A DNA stretch of 64,000 nt from Rugalucina vietnamica (GCA_964017185.1 OZ024879.1:23315456-23379455), one strand, 5' to 3'. Numbered from the stretch's first letter, positions 10,130 through 21,567 are shown. Numbers and translations: made by a program. Notes: a model not told the origin generated them from the letters alone.

Positions 10130-10375
10130 CTGCCCCAGCCCATTGGGGACTAAAGAAATGGACGCGCTGCTTGTGCCTCCTGGCAAAGCTTCTACGCTAC
10201 TGACTGTGGATCTGATTACTGGTTAACCGCTCAAGTCTGAGCCTGCCCCAAAAAAAGGTTCAAGTCAAACCCTCCATACATAAAAGCCTTAGTGTCTTAC
10301 TTGGTGATTATATCTAAAGCACTTTTTGGATCCTAATTTGGGGTAAAAGTCCCATAAAATGGAGGCAATGTCTGG
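10130..10375 (+). repeat. Family K repeat, copy 1
   Basis: The segment matches the reverse complement of about 46795-47085. Shared landmarks include GGTTAACCGCTC, AAAAGTCCCATAAAATGGAG and GGCCCATTGGGGAC-like sequence. It is dispersed and non-coding, and ends shortly before the TIR element at 10414. Confidence 0.55.
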
Positions 10376-10857
10376 ACATGACCGTCATGAGTAGTCTACT
10401 GAGAAGCTAATCCCACTGTGGCATAACTCGCTAATAAGGATTTCAACATTTCGTGAATTTCGGTCACAACAATTTCATGAAGGACACAACTTATTCGCGA
10501 ATTGTGGGTGGAAGCATGGAGGTGACTCTCTTTTTGTGCAGTTTTCTGTGCTTTAAAGTTAAATTATTGTTTAAATCAACCTGTTTTTCTGTGCCGCATA
10601 CTCATTGGGTTACAGTTTTAAAGCAATAAAATTCTACAGTCACATTTGCTACTTCTCTTTACCTTTTTTATGCGAAAAACTGTGTAATTCATGTTCTTTT
10701 AGGGTTAAACATGAATATGTTTGAAATTTCTATAATGATTTTGCGCTGAAAATGAAGGAAAATCAATTGCAAAAACACCTGTCAAAAACTGTCTTAAAAT
10801 AATATGCATAAGTCATGAAATAAAGAAGAAAAGATGACTACCCTTTGTTGATGCGGC

Positions 10858-10950
10858 TACAACTATTTCTTGAGAAGGCTATAACTGTTTCAGGAGTCTG
10901 TTACAACTGTTTCTTGATCTTAATGATTGTTGGACACAAACGTTTCGTGA
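10858..10950 (+). repeat. Left subterminal motif cluster of the CACTGTG element
   Basis: Four variants of ACAACTnTTTCTTGA (10858, 10881, 10901 and 10933) lie 444 bp inside the left terminus. Related variants such as CACAACAATTTCATGAAGG make up most of the TIR itself. The matching right cluster lies the same distance from the other end. Such motifs are candidate transposase-binding sites. Confidence 0.6.
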
Positions 10951-11684
10951 TCACTGATTTGCAAAAAAATAAAATCTGATTGAAGTCACCTCAGAAGCTT
11001 GGTGTGTTTTTCGCATTTAGTTTCACTAGTATTGTCATGATCAAATACTTAAATATAAGAAATTATCTTTATATTGATTTAAGACCCTATTTCAAACCAT
11101 CATTTGGACTCTAAAAATTGCCTTTGGGGTTGTAGACCAGACAAGACTCACATTGCTGCCCGGGTTTCTTAACTCCTTATATTTCAGTAAATGTCAATGT
11201 TATATTGTCTAATATGTCAAATGTTTAGAAATCTCCCAAAACTTATTTTGCTATGTGTATCGATAGACACTCATTGTGATATTCCTGATTTTCAGTAGGT
11301 ATAGGGCAAATGTGCTGCCACCTAGGGAACACCTATGAAAATGTGAATACCAACTTTAGACTGTATAGTTCCTCTTTGTAAAACTTATGAAGTAATTGTT
11401 TACACTTTGTCAGAATCTGTAGTATATTTCCGAAATTGCTTTGTGAAAATGGTGAACATCAAACATAAACTGTGACGGGCTGCGGCCATCTTTGATTAGG
11501 AAAATTAATGCAGGGTTTTAGAAATGTGCTGATATTTTTTGCGATAACTTCATTCTCGGAAAGTGTGTTATCTTATTTCTACATAAGCATCAAGCTGACA
11601 CATTGTTTGTTCAACTTTGATTTTTTATTTTCTGAACGTCTGTGATAAATCCATACTTTTCCAGGGACAGGCTTCAATACCGCT

Positions 11685-13093
11685 TTTAAGCACACCTGAG
11701 CTGAAAGCTCAAAGTGAGATTATAGTATAGGCATGATTCATCGTCCGTGCATCGTCATCCGTCGTCGTCGTCCACAATTTCAAAGATCGTCTTCTCTGAA
11801 ACCGCTTGGCATATCAAGTTGAAGTTTTATGTGAACCCTGCATGGGTAGGGGGAATGAAAGTTTGTTCATGGGATCTTGGTCACATGACCAAGATGTTCA
11901 CATGACCAAGATGGCCACCACGTCCATATATGATAAGATTTTCAAAAATCTTCTCAAGAACTGGTGAGCTGATTGCCACGAAACTTGATATGTAGCATCA
12001 AAGACTACAGCCAATCATAATTTGTTAAAATGATGATCTTAGGATGACCTTGACCTATTTTATGGCAAGTTCAATTTTGAAAACATAGGCTTTTGCATTG
12101 GAAAAGGCGTAAACATTGGATAATTTGGAGGTTACTGCAGCCTGAGAGTTGAAAGTTGCTAGATGCAGACAACTAATGGAGTGAATGAAGGTATTTAATT
12201 AATTAAGGTCAAGGTCATTTCTTGACCTTGACCCATGGTCATTGAACTATCTTTTTTTTTTCAGAAATCACAGGGCCTCAAAACTCTTCTTCTCCAGAAC
12301 CGGTGGGGCAATTTTCACGGAACTTGGTATGTACTATGTAGTATCTGGGATTCAAGCCCATCGGAGTTTGTTCAGTCAAATGATGGCCCTTGGATGGCAT
12401 TGACCAATTTTACGGCAAGGTCTGTTTTGGAAACATAGGCTTGTACATTGGAAAAAAGGTGAAAACAGTGGATATTTTGGAAACGTTTGCAGATTGAGAC
12501 CTGAAAGTTGGCAGAAGCAGACAACTAATGACAGTATGCGATTAATTAAGGTCAAAGTCATTTCTTGACCTGGGCCCAAGGTGATTGAAATATCGAAATT
12601 AAAGATTTGTTTTTCTCAGTAACCTCTCAGCCTATGAATGTGAAATTTTATTTGAAGAAGCCTTCATGCATAGGGAGAACGAAATTTTGTAATCTGTGTT
12701 GCATGCTCAACATGGCTGCCATGTTCACAAATGCTCAAAAATACTCAAAAAGCTTCTTCCCGAGAACTGGTGGGCCGATATTCCTGAAATTTGGTATGTA
12801 GCATTTGGGATCTTAGCCCATCATAGTTTGTTCAAATGATGACCCAAGGATCGCCTTGACCTATTTTATGGCAAGGTCAATTTTGGAAACTGGCTTTCAC
12901 ATGGGAAAAATGAAAACAATGGATTTTTTTGGAAACTACTGCAGCCCGAGAACTGAAACTTGGCAGATGCAGACAACTAAATAAAGTCAATAAAGGTATG
13001 CGAGTATTCAAGGTCAAGGTCATTTCATGATGACTAAATGCTCCAAGATCAGGCTTCAGGTGAGCGTTCTCAGGACCAATGGTCCTTTGGTCT
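11685..13093 (-). repeat. Family F repeat, minus-oriented, about 1.4 kb
   Basis: It runs from a CACCTGAGCTGAAAGCTC end, corresponding to the reverse of the 3' hairpin, to GGACCAATGGTCC near 13080, the reverse of the family start. It includes a CGTC-rich stretch and degenerate repeats with GACCAAGATGGCC and GGTCAAGGTCA. Compared with the other copies it is diverged and shorter. It lies within the CACTGTG element. No coding capacity. Confidence 0.65.
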
Positions 13094-13266
13094 TCTTAAC
13101 CTACACATTCCCAGGTTGAGAATAACCAGATTAGACATTTTATGCATGTTTCGCTTTCCAAAACTGAGCTTTACGGAGGGCAGAAGCACAAAGGCAAACT
13201 CATATTCGGTCAGTGGAGTTTTTCACACATAGCATATTGTATCAATTGTCCCACAAAGAAAAAACC

Positions 13267-15699
13267 AGAGGACCAATGGTCCTGTAAACGCTCACCTGAG
13301 TCTGCTGCATATACCAATAAACATGTTTGAATATTATGGTATTTAACCCCAGTGCAGGGGCTTATGAAGACCCTGGGCCGTTTTTCTTTTTTCAGAATAA
13401 TCAATATTCTGTCCATTTGCCAATTTCTTGCTGGTTTTTTACCTTCAAATGACATTTTAACAGTTTTTCCCATTCAAATGCATGGGCAACCCATGTTGAC
13501 CTTGCCATAAACTTGGTCAAGGTCATCACAGGGTCATGATTTACATATTTATTGTAGTACTTTAGCCATGGATGCTTCACGCCAAGTTTCGTTGAAATCA
13601 ATCTATTGGTTTCAGAGAAGAAGATATTTGAAGGGTTTGTACCATATATGGGCATGGCCTCCCTCTTGGTCATGTGACCTACATTATTAATATATACATT
13701 GGTTCCCCCATCCTATAGATGCCTCACATAAAATTTGGCTTCAATTGGCCAAGTGGTTTCAGAGGAGAAGATGTTTGAATATTATGGTAATATACATGTA
13801 TATTGCCCCAGGGTGTGGGCATATGAGCCCTAAGGTCCAATTTTTTTTCAGAATCATTAATATTTAGTCCTACTACCCATTTCCTGCAAGATTTTCACCT
13901 AAAATGACCTTTTAAAAGTTTTCCCCATTCCAATGCATTGGCGACCTATGTTGACCTTGTCGTAAAATAGGTCAAGGTCACCACAGGGTCATGATTTATA
14001 TATACATTGTAGTACTTCAGCCATTGGTGCTTCATGCCAAGTTTCTTTGAAATCGGTTCACCAGATTCGGAGAAGAAGATTTTTGAAGGGTTTTTTACCA
14101 TATCTGGGCATGGCAGCCATCTTGGTCATGTGAACTAGATAATATTTATATATACATTAATTCCCCCATTCCATAGATGCTTCACATAAAATTTAGCTTT
14201 GATTCGCCAAGCGGTTTCAGAGAAGATGTTTGAATATTATGGTAATATACATGTATATTGCCCCGGGGTGGGGGCAGATGAGCCCCTGGGGTCCAATTTT
14301 TGTCAAAATCATTAATATTCAGTCCTACTGCCCATTTCTTGCAAGACTATCACTTTAATTGACATTTTAACAGTTTTCCCTATTCAAATGCATTGGTGAC
14401 CTATGTTGACCTTGCCGTAAAAAAGGTCAAGGTCATCACAGGGTCGATCAGGATTTATATACACATTGTAGTACTTGAGCCATCGATGCTTCATGCCAAG
14501 TTTCTTTGAAATCGATCCACTGATTCTGGAGAAGAAGATTTTTGAAGGGTTTTTACCGTATATGGGCATTGCGGCCATCTTGGTCATGTGACCTGGATTA
14601 TTTATTTGTACATTAATAACCTCTTCCTATTGATGCTTCACATAAAATTTGGCTTTGATTGGCAAAGCGGTTTCAAAGGAGATGATGTTTGAATACTATG
14701 GTAATATACATGTATATTGCCCCGGGGTGGGGGCATATGAGCCCCTGGGGTCCAATTTTTTTTCAGAATCATTAATATTCAGTCCTACTGCCCATTTTCT
14801 GCAAGACTTTGACTTTAAATGACATTTTAAAAGTTTTCCCCATTCAAATGCATTGGCGACCTATGTTGACCTTGCCGTAAAACAGGTCAAGGTCATCACA
14901 GGGTCATGATTTATATATACATTGTAGTGCTTGAGCCATCGATGCTTCATGCCAAGTTTCGACTCGTTGAAATCAGTCCACTGGTTCTAGAGAAGAAGAT
15001 TTTTGCAGGGGTTTTACCATATATGGGCATGGCGGCCATCTTGGTCATGTGACCTGGATTATTTATATACACATTAATTCCTCTTCCTATTGATGCTTCA
15101 CATAAAATTTGGCTTTGATTGGCCAAGCGGTTTCAGAGGAGATGATGTTTGAATATTATGGTAATATACATGTATATTGCCCAGGGGTGGGGGCATATGA
15201 GCCCCTGGGGTCCAATTTTTTTCAGAATCATTAATATTCAGTCCTACTGCCCATTTCCTGCAAGACTTTGACTTTAAATGACATTTTAAAAGTTTTCCCC
15301 ATTCAAATGCATTGGCGACCTATGTTGACCTTGCCGTAAAACAGGTCAAGGTCATCACAGGGTCATAATTTATATACACATTGTAGTGCTTGAGCCATTG
15401 ATGCTTCATGCCAAGTTTCATTGAAATCGGGCCACTGGTTCGGGATAAGAAGATTTTTGAAGGGTTTTTACCATATATGGGCATGGCGGCCATCTTGGTC
15501 ATGTGACCTGGATTCCTTATATACACATTGGTTCCCCCTTCCTATAGATGCTTCATATAAAATTTGGCTTTGATTGGCCAAGCAGTTTCAGAGGAGAAGA
15601 TCTTTGAAATTGTGAACGGACGACGGACGGACGGACGGACGCCGGATCATGGCCATCCTATAAGCTCACCTTGTGAGCCTAACGGCTCAGGTGAGCTAA
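13267..15699 (+). repeat. Family F repeat with about five 459-bp tandem units
   Basis: It starts AGAGGACCAATGGTCCTG. Landmarks such as AGATGTTTGAATATTATGG recur at about 13764, 14222, 14681, 15141 and 15597, spacing the units by 456-460 bp. Each unit holds GACCTTGCCGTAAAA, GGTCAAGGTCATC and GGCCATCTTGGTCATGTGACC. After the last unit come a GACG microsatellite and a 3' terminus with the hairpin GAGCCTAACGGCTC and GTGAGCTAA. It lies within the CACTGTG element. Non-coding; short frames across it are shadows. Confidence 0.8.
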
Positions 15700-16009
15700 A
15701 AATGTAGTGAACTTACATAATTTGGCATGTAGCTGGGCCATATATGAAATATATGTGATAATAATTTCAGTATCAGCAGAAAACAGGAAATTCGATTTTT
15801 TTTCAAACTTTTCCAAAGAACTAAAACTATACCCTAACTTTTTTCACGTGTATAATTATAATAGATAGTTTCATTTATGCTATTTTACAGAAAGCAGTAG
15901 CCGCTAGGATCTCAATTCCTCTTCTGAAATTCTTTTAACTATATTGATAAAGAAAAGATAATAACCTGCCAGTAAAATTGTCTTAAAATTCAACATCATC
16001 ACAGTAAAA

Positions 16010-16320
16010 GGTACATGTAGGCAATGGCATAATCAGAAAAAAAGTCCTACTCCAAAAACCGAGGTGGGAAAAACTAAATTGACAAATGAAAACTTATACT
16101 TAAAAAACATATCGTAAGCCGAGTGAGCAGCTATTTCCCAATAGTGGGCCAGTCAGTTACCCGAACTTATCTAAAACTAGGAAAATGTACATAAGGTCCA
16201 AACAGCACAATTCGACTCCAAAGCATAAAACAAAAAGAACCACAACAGAAGTATTGCCTTGGAATGATCAGTAGTATAAAATTACTGGGGGCGGGGGTTA
16301 AATCGATTTTGAAATTGTTT
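16010..16320 (+). repeat. Family C repeat, copy 1
   Basis: It starts GGTACATGTAGGCAATGGC and contains AAACCGAGGTGGGAAAAA and GTGAGCAGCTATTTCCCA. It continues through a GAACCACAACAGAAGTATTG block to AAAATTACTGGGGG. This is one of the longest copies and matches the one at 36824-37150. The class is unknown and no protein is evident. Confidence 0.6.
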
Positions 16321-16327
16321 TATTCAT

Positions 16328-16447
16328 TTGGCGAATTTTCTACTCATTAGCAAATTTTTGGCCAAAATTTTACTGATTAGCATTTTTTTTGGCCCAAGTT
16401 TTGCTGATTAGTGATTGTTTGGCCAAAATTTTACTGATTAGCAATTT
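16328..16447. repeat. Four tandem units of about 30 bp
   Basis: The motif TTTTGGCCAAAATTTTACTG followed by ATTAGCA repeats with periods of 30, 31 and 30 bp. The units are imperfect. It directly follows a family C repeat. Confidence 0.7.
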
Positions 16448-17090
16448 CAGAGGTACCCCATCGAGACCATCCATTACAATAATTGAAAAGCAACACAGTG
16501 GTATTGCCGATAGACACTATAAGGTCGCGTAGAAGGCAGGGATTTTGGCCATAATCAAAAATGAAACACTGTGGCAGCGTCTTTGTCGGTGCTCTGACAA
16601 GAACACGGAGGGTGGATTGATTAGACCTAGCCGTGAGGTCACGGTAGCGGCCCCGTGATCGGCTCTTTGTGCTGCACGTTGTACGGTCCCTTAAAACACA
16701 AAAAATGGATTCGACGGACATGCATGAAAGTTGCACTGCTAACACCGTGGTCAGCCGTGTGGCTGTATGGAGATTAGACAGCGCGATGTAAAGGGCGCAC
16801 AAAACAGTGATCTGATCTGCAGTGTGCGCACTGCGAGCGCCACAAAATATAAGTTGATTGATTGATTCTTTTATTAACAATAGAAAAACGACATTGCGGT
16901 GATTTGTAAGTAAAAACAAGGTTATGTTGTGTTCTATGTGAGGTTGTTGATGATAAAACTACTGTGCTCATTACGATCACGGCTTGTACTATGTCTGTAT
17001 ATTCACCTGTTTTGGTACACATTGTCCTTTTTCAGTGCTTGGTTTGTACACATGTTTAAACTTGTATACATACTTAATACCGTGTATTGC
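16448..17090. other. No gene recognised; possible 3' end of a minus-strand retroelement
   Basis: A 162-codon minus frame (16431-16919) has no recognisable domain. On the minus strand AATAAAAG followed by three AATC units lies around 16855-16880, which resembles a retroposon tail. The element it might belong to is not identifiable. Confidence 0.3.
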
Positions 17091-17186
17091 TCAAGAAACA
17101 GTTATGACTGACTCAAGAAACAGTTATGACTGACTCAAGAAATGTTTGTAGCTTTCTCCTGGCTGACCCCTGAAATAGTTGTGTCC
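17091..17186 (-). repeat. Right subterminal motif cluster of the CACTGTG element
   Basis: TCAAGAAACAGTTATGACTG occurs twice in tandem (period 21 bp), followed by TCAAGAAATGTTTGT and CCTGAAATAGTTGTGTCC. These are reverse complements of the left-cluster motifs. The cluster edge lies 438 bp inside the right terminus, almost the same offset as on the left. Confidence 0.6.
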
Positions 17187-17624
17187 ACTAGCTGACTTGG
17201 TATGTGGGATTCTCGGCGTATTACAGACTCTACTGTTACAGAAATTTCAATCTATTTATACCAAGAAGGTCTTTAGGTGTCCTTATATATTTATAGCATG
17301 CCCAAAGCCTGGTGCAAAAGGAATTTTTTACTGAATTGGCAATGAAACTAGGAAAACAACTAATTTTGTTAGAAAAATGAGAACAAGTATCTTTAATTAG
17401 CTTCCCCAGTTGTAAAAAGTACATATTCACTTGTCCATATGCCTCGCCAAGGCATATGAAACTTTCATTTTAGATTTCGCCTTAATCACTTCAAAGCATG
17501 GCTTTAAACATAGCAGGTACAGCTTCATCCAGGTAATTCGCGAACAAGTTGTGTCCTTCGTGAAATTGTTGTGTCAGAAATTCACGAAATGTTGAAATCC
17601 TTATTAGCGAGTTATGCCACAGTG

Positions 17625-18662
17625 AATCCACAACTCAAACCAACATAAGCAACACAGTTCATCAAAATGGCGATCCGTGACACTGGATCATTAGCCTATA
17701 GTGATGCCCTGAAAAAACTCATTCTTCCTTAGAACCATTCCAGTTTGAAATAGTCCCCCTTGTTCAGTGGTCTCATCCAAGACCATTGAGGAATTTAAGG
17801 CTTCCATTTAAACATAGGCCCAGAGGCATGCATTTTAGTATGCCACTGATCTATATTTTTTTAATGGCCCATCCCAAATGTTTTCTCCCTTGACTAAATT
17901 CAAAATATAGCAACCCGCCCCACACCTGAGGTGATGATCAGAAATCGATCGACTCAGTATCAGAAGGTAGATAGGTGGGTGGCACACACCCAAATGCCAC
18001 CACCCCCCTCTAGATCCGGGCTTAAACAGATTTATTCTTGTGTGAAAATTGTGGTTGGCAGCTCAGCTAAGACTCATACCTGGGACCTCTTGCAAATGTT
18101 TAGATTGTACATGTTAGAATATCTGACCGATTGAAATACTACCACTATCTGTAGGATGAAAAACACGGAACTCATCGGTTTTTAATTTATTCCTAACAAA
18201 ACATGTCGACGTGTCAACCAGACTAACCAACACTTTGAATGAAAAGGCCCCGATAAGACCAATCATTCGATCATTCAGCTATTTATCAAATTCAATATTT
18301 TGATTTATCTGCGGTTATTAACTCTTCCTATTCTTCTTACAACTGCAACTGCAGTTTTGCTTCCAGGTCATCCCGGTCCAAAGATATCTTGGTTACCCTA
18401 AAATGCGGGCCCGGGATAAAACGCATTAGTTTTACCTGAGATAAAGATGTGTGTGTATATATGTCTCTGGTTTTACGCAGCAATATATAATATATAGGAA
18501 TACACTGCACATAGGGATATATAGTGTAACGCAGCTATTGGAACGCAGTGACATATTGCAGCTAGTATTAAACAGTATTGAGAAAAGACAAGTGCAGCCA
18601 TGCATCCATGAATACAGCGAGTGAGTGATTACTTTAAGACGGCTCTTTGGTATAGTTTGGTA
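17625..18662. other. No gene recognised
   Basis: Between the CACTGTG element and the 3' end of the first CR1-like retrotransposon there are only short frames. The stretch near 18440-18560 is rich in TATATA and small palindromes. Confidence 0.4.
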
Positions 18663-18744
18663 ATGTCTGAATCTGAATCTGAATAGTTTACTGGTGACAC
18701 ACCAAATGACATTATTTCACCAGGGGGTTCGGATGGGGGAGAAA

Positions 18745-19317
18745 TTAGTCCCTTGAACGCAGGAGTGAAGCGAACTTGGACACACAGTCATCAGACATTT
18801 CAGCAGAGGAGACAAGTGAATCAGGGAGGTCATTCCAGTCCCTGATAGTCTGTGGAAAGAAACTACTTTTGTACGCTTCTTTGCTAGCTGAAGGTATCTG
18901 AAAAGCCAAAGAGTGTTGATTTCTACAACGCTTATTCTTTGGGATAAGGTCATCTGTGGGTATTCTGGCTTTACCCTTTAGACCTTTGTATAGCAAGATA
19001 AGTCTACTATCCTTCCTCCTTTTCTTAAGAGATTCCCATTTCAGTTGACCTAAAATGCCAGTCATGCTCCCAGTTTCAAAAACATAATTTCCCGTCACAA
19101 ACCTTGCAGCACGATTTTGGACCGTTTCCAGTTCTTCCTGGAGGCCATGAGTGTGAGGGTCCCAAACTGAGCTTCCATATTCCAAGACCGGCCGCACCAG
19201 TCCTTTATAAGCTGCTTCTTTCACATCTGGGGGACAAGAATGCAAATTTCTCCTCAAGAATCCGAGAGTTCTGTTAGCCTTTGTACAAACATTGGAAATA
19301 TGAGTATTCCATTTCAA
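18745..19317 (-). CDS. CR1-like ORF, C-terminal region after RT
   Basis: This continues the RT protein after the 4-bp duplication. It includes KWNTHISNVCTKANRTLGFL, LVRPVLEYGSSVWDP, VQNRAARFV and SSFFPQTIRDWNDLP, which are typical of the region downstream of the RT fingers and palm in CR1, L2 and jockey-like elements. It ends about 80 bp before the terminal ATTCAG repeats. Confidence 0.8.
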   Translation of the reverse strand: MKWNTHISNVCTKANRTLGFLRRNLHSCPPDVKEAAYKGLVRPVLEYGSSVWDPHTHGLQEELETVQNRAARFVTGNYVFETGSMTGILGQLKWESLKKRRKDSRLILLYKGLKGKARIPTDDLIPKNKRCRNQHSLAFQIPSASKEAYKSSFFPQTIRDWNDLPDSLVSSAEMSDDCVSKFASLLRSRD

Positions 19318-19405
19318 ATCATTTGTGATAGTTACACCCAGGTATTTTATACTTTCAACGTTTTCCAGTAAAGTGCCCTCAAGGGTGTAGTTAGCCTGTA
19401 TCTTA

Positions 19406-21226
19406 CTATCTAGACCGTTTATTTGTCAGCTGCATCATGTTGCATTTGACGGGTTGAAATCTCATTCCCCATTTTCTAGCCCAACTGCCTAAGCGATCAA
19501 TGTCTCTTTGAAGTTTCAATGTATCCACTTCATTCTCGATTTCACGATAGCAAACACAATCATCAGCAAAGAGTCTTATTTCAGATTCGATGTCTGCTGA
19601 GATGTCATTTATATACAAGGAAAACAGCAAGGGGCCGAGAACGGTGCCCTGAGGGACACCCGACACAACTGGAGCCCAATCCGATTTAATACCATTAACC
19701 ACTACCCTTTGTTGTCTGAAACAAAGGAAAGCATTTATCCAATTCAGTGTTGTTCCACCTATTCCATAGCTGAACAATTTGCTTTTAAGGAGTTCATGGG
19801 GAGGAGTATCGAAAGCCTTTTCAAAATCGAGTATAAAAGTGTCGACCTGGCCTTTTTTGTCTAAGATTTTGGCCCAGTCATTTATCACTGTAGTCAACTG
19901 AGTTTCACAGCTATGCCATTTCCTAAATGCGTGTTGCCTGTCCGACAGGAGTTCATGTTCATCAAGATGGGCCATAATATTAGAGCATACAATATGTTCA
20001 AGAAGCTTACAAGGAATGCATGTCAAAGAAACAGGGCGGTAATTGCGGGCAAGTGACCTGTCGCCCTTCTTAAACAGGGGGCAAATATTAGCAAGAGACC
20101 ATTCTTTAGGAATTTCACCTGTATCAATTGACTGCTGGAAGAGATGGGCGAATACCGGCCCTAATTCCATAGCCAGTTCCTTTAGGACTCTGGGATGAAG
20201 CTCATCAGACCCTAAGGCTTTAGACGAGTTTAGACCTTTGAGAAGTTTGGTCACCCCTTCCTTTGTGACCACAATATCATGCATGAATGGGGCAGATCTA
20301 TCCATAAGAGGGACCTGTTTGTATTCACTTTTAGTGAAAACATCCGAGAACTGACCATTAAATTCTTCCGCCTTCTCAAATTCGGATTGAGCTATTCCAC
20401 TTCCATTTCTCTTTTTCAACGGGGGAATACCTTGGGTATCTTTTTTCTGACTGTTTATGTACCTGTAAAAATCTCTAGGATTAGCCTTAACATCTCCTAC
20501 CAAGTTGTTTACATAAAGATCATGCTGCTTCCTGATATCAGCTTTGATCTCTTTCCGTAAAGATTCAAATTTGGATCTAAATTTTGCACTACCAGTCTTT
20601 TTAGCTTTTGCATGAGTTGCATTTTTTCTGCGAAACTTCCTTCTTATTTCAGGTGTTATCCAAGGGACAGAGGAAACTGAGCGACTAGTTTTTGAGGGGA
20701 TATGTTTATCTGCCGATTCCTGAATAAACGATGTAATGAGATTGAAATTTTCCTGGACCGACCTAGTATCTGAGTAACCGTTGAAGTATCTTTCCTTTGC
20801 AAATTTAAGTGTTTCTGCTCTCATAGATTCATAATCACCTTTCTGATAACGATACACTTTTCTCCTAGGTTTCTTTATAGGGGGGATAGCAATTTTCAAT
20901 GTGCCAGAAACAATGTCATGATCACTGAGCTTATCCGGGGAATGAATGTCTACAAACTGACCAGGAAGAGAGGTCAAAATTAAGTCCAAAGTATTTCTTT
21001 CTCTGGTGGGGAAATTGACTAATTGTTCCAAACCATGGTCATTCATGATATCTATCAAAATCTGACCCTCCGTCTGACTCAATGATGACCCAGATTTGCT
21101 GAGTCTGTCCGGCCATACAATATCTCTAAAGTTAAAATCTCCTAAAACATGAATTAAGGGGGGGGGGGTTGTTGCCTTTATTAATATTTTTGATTTTGTC
21201 AAGCTGTTCTCTAAATAAATTGTCAA
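19406..21226 (-). CDS. CR1-like ORF, endonuclease C-terminal half and reverse transcriptase
   Basis: The 606-codon frame begins within the endonuclease. LIHVLGDFNFRD and SDHDIVSG are the catalytic Asp/Asn and Asp-His motifs. Then comes a basic linker and a reverse transcriptase with NYRPVSLT, FILDFEKAFD (first catalytic aspartate), SGVPQGTVLGPLLF and FADD (catalytic pair). The nuclease nicks target DNA and the RT copies element RNA at the nick. The frame ends at KRSR and a stop, because CTAGATAG replaces the CTAG found in the related copy at 33.7 kb: a 4-bp duplication. The annotated methionine lies inside a larger domain and is not a real start. Confidence 0.85.
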   Translation of the reverse strand: MTIYLENSLTKSKILIKATTPPPLIHVLGDFNFRDIVWPDRLSKSGSSLSQTEGQILIDIMNDHGLEQLVNFPTRERNTLDLILTSLPGQFVDIHSPDKLSDHDIVSGTLKIAIPPIKKPRRKVYRYQKGDYESMRAETLKFAKERYFNGYSDTRSVQENFNLITSFIQESADKHIPSKTSRSVSSVPWITPEIRRKFRRKNATHAKAKKTGSAKFRSKFESLRKEIKADIRKQHDLYVNNLVGDVKANPRDFYRYINSQKKDTQGIPPLKKRNGSGIAQSEFEKAEEFNGQFSDVFTKSEYKQVPLMDRSAPFMHDIVVTKEGVTKLLKGLNSSKALGSDELHPRVLKELAMELGPVFAHLFQQSIDTGEIPKEWSLANICPLFKKGDRSLARNYRPVSLTCIPCKLLEHIVCSNIMAHLDEHELLSDRQHAFRKWHSCETQLTTVINDWAKILDKKGQVDTFILDFEKAFDTPPHELLKSKLFSYGIGGTTLNWINAFLCFRQQRVVVNGIKSDWAPVVSGVPQGTVLGPLLFSLYINDISADIESEIRLFADDCVCYREIENEVDTLKLQRDIDRLGSWARKWGMRFQPVKCNMMQLTNKRSR

Positions 21227-21566
21227 ACTTTTCCAGGGAATTCAATAAGTCATTTCCATTGTCCGATACTGGTAAATGACCATCGACAGGTGGTCGATAC
21301 CAGCTAGCCACAAAGTGAGTTTTCTTATTTACAAAAAGTTTGACCCAAACTGACTCTGAGTCATTGTCCAATTCTGTGAGGGGCATGTGTGGGATGTCCT
21401 TGTGTACAAGAAGCATAACACCACCACCATTTAAGGTTCTATCCTTTCTGTCCACGCTGCATGGAAAAGATTCCGGAAATAATTCAGATGTTAATATGGA
21501 ATTGTCAATTTTTGTTTCCTGAATCGCCAAAATCTGAGATTGATGAAAATCAATGAAGGCCAACAA
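21132..21566 (-). CDS. CR1-like ORF, endonuclease N-terminal half
   Basis: This continues the endonuclease after the poly-A frameshift. It contains ILAIQETKID, with the conserved glutamate of APE nucleases, a GGGVMLLVHKD loop and FVASWYRPP. It stops after an 11-base C run (coding strand), where the frame shifts again. It is not a separate gene. Confidence 0.75.
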   Translation of the reverse strand: MLAFIDFHQSQILAIQETKIDNSILTSELFPESFPCSVDRKDRTLNGGGVMLLVHKDIPHMPLTELDNDSESVWVKLFVNKKTHFVASWYRPPVDGHLPVSDNGNDLLNSLEKFDNLFREQLDKIKNINKGNNPPPLNSCFRRF

Positions 21567-21567
21567 C

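Larger units (their letters stand above)
10414..17624. mobile_element. 7.2-kb TIR element with CACTGTG termini and 5-bp target duplication
   Basis: The 90-bp terminal inverted repeats lie at 10414-10503 and 17535-17624; their outer 48 bp are identical. Each starts CACTGTGGCATAACTCGC. AATCC flanks both ends (10409-10413 and 17625-17629). A 5-bp duplication and a CACWRTG-type heptamer are typical of Transib and RAG-related transposons. CACTG ends and subterminal repeats also occur in CACTA (EnSpm) elements, whose duplication is 3 bp. No transposase-like frame is visible, so this copy is non-autonomous. It has been enlarged by two family F repeats and one family C repeat. The class is inference. 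Confidence 0.65.

Noticed and set aside
16431-16919. 162-codon minus-strand frame as a gene or transposase of the CACTGTG element
   Set aside because: No recognisable motif, no acidic catalytic pattern, and composition like the surrounding DNA.
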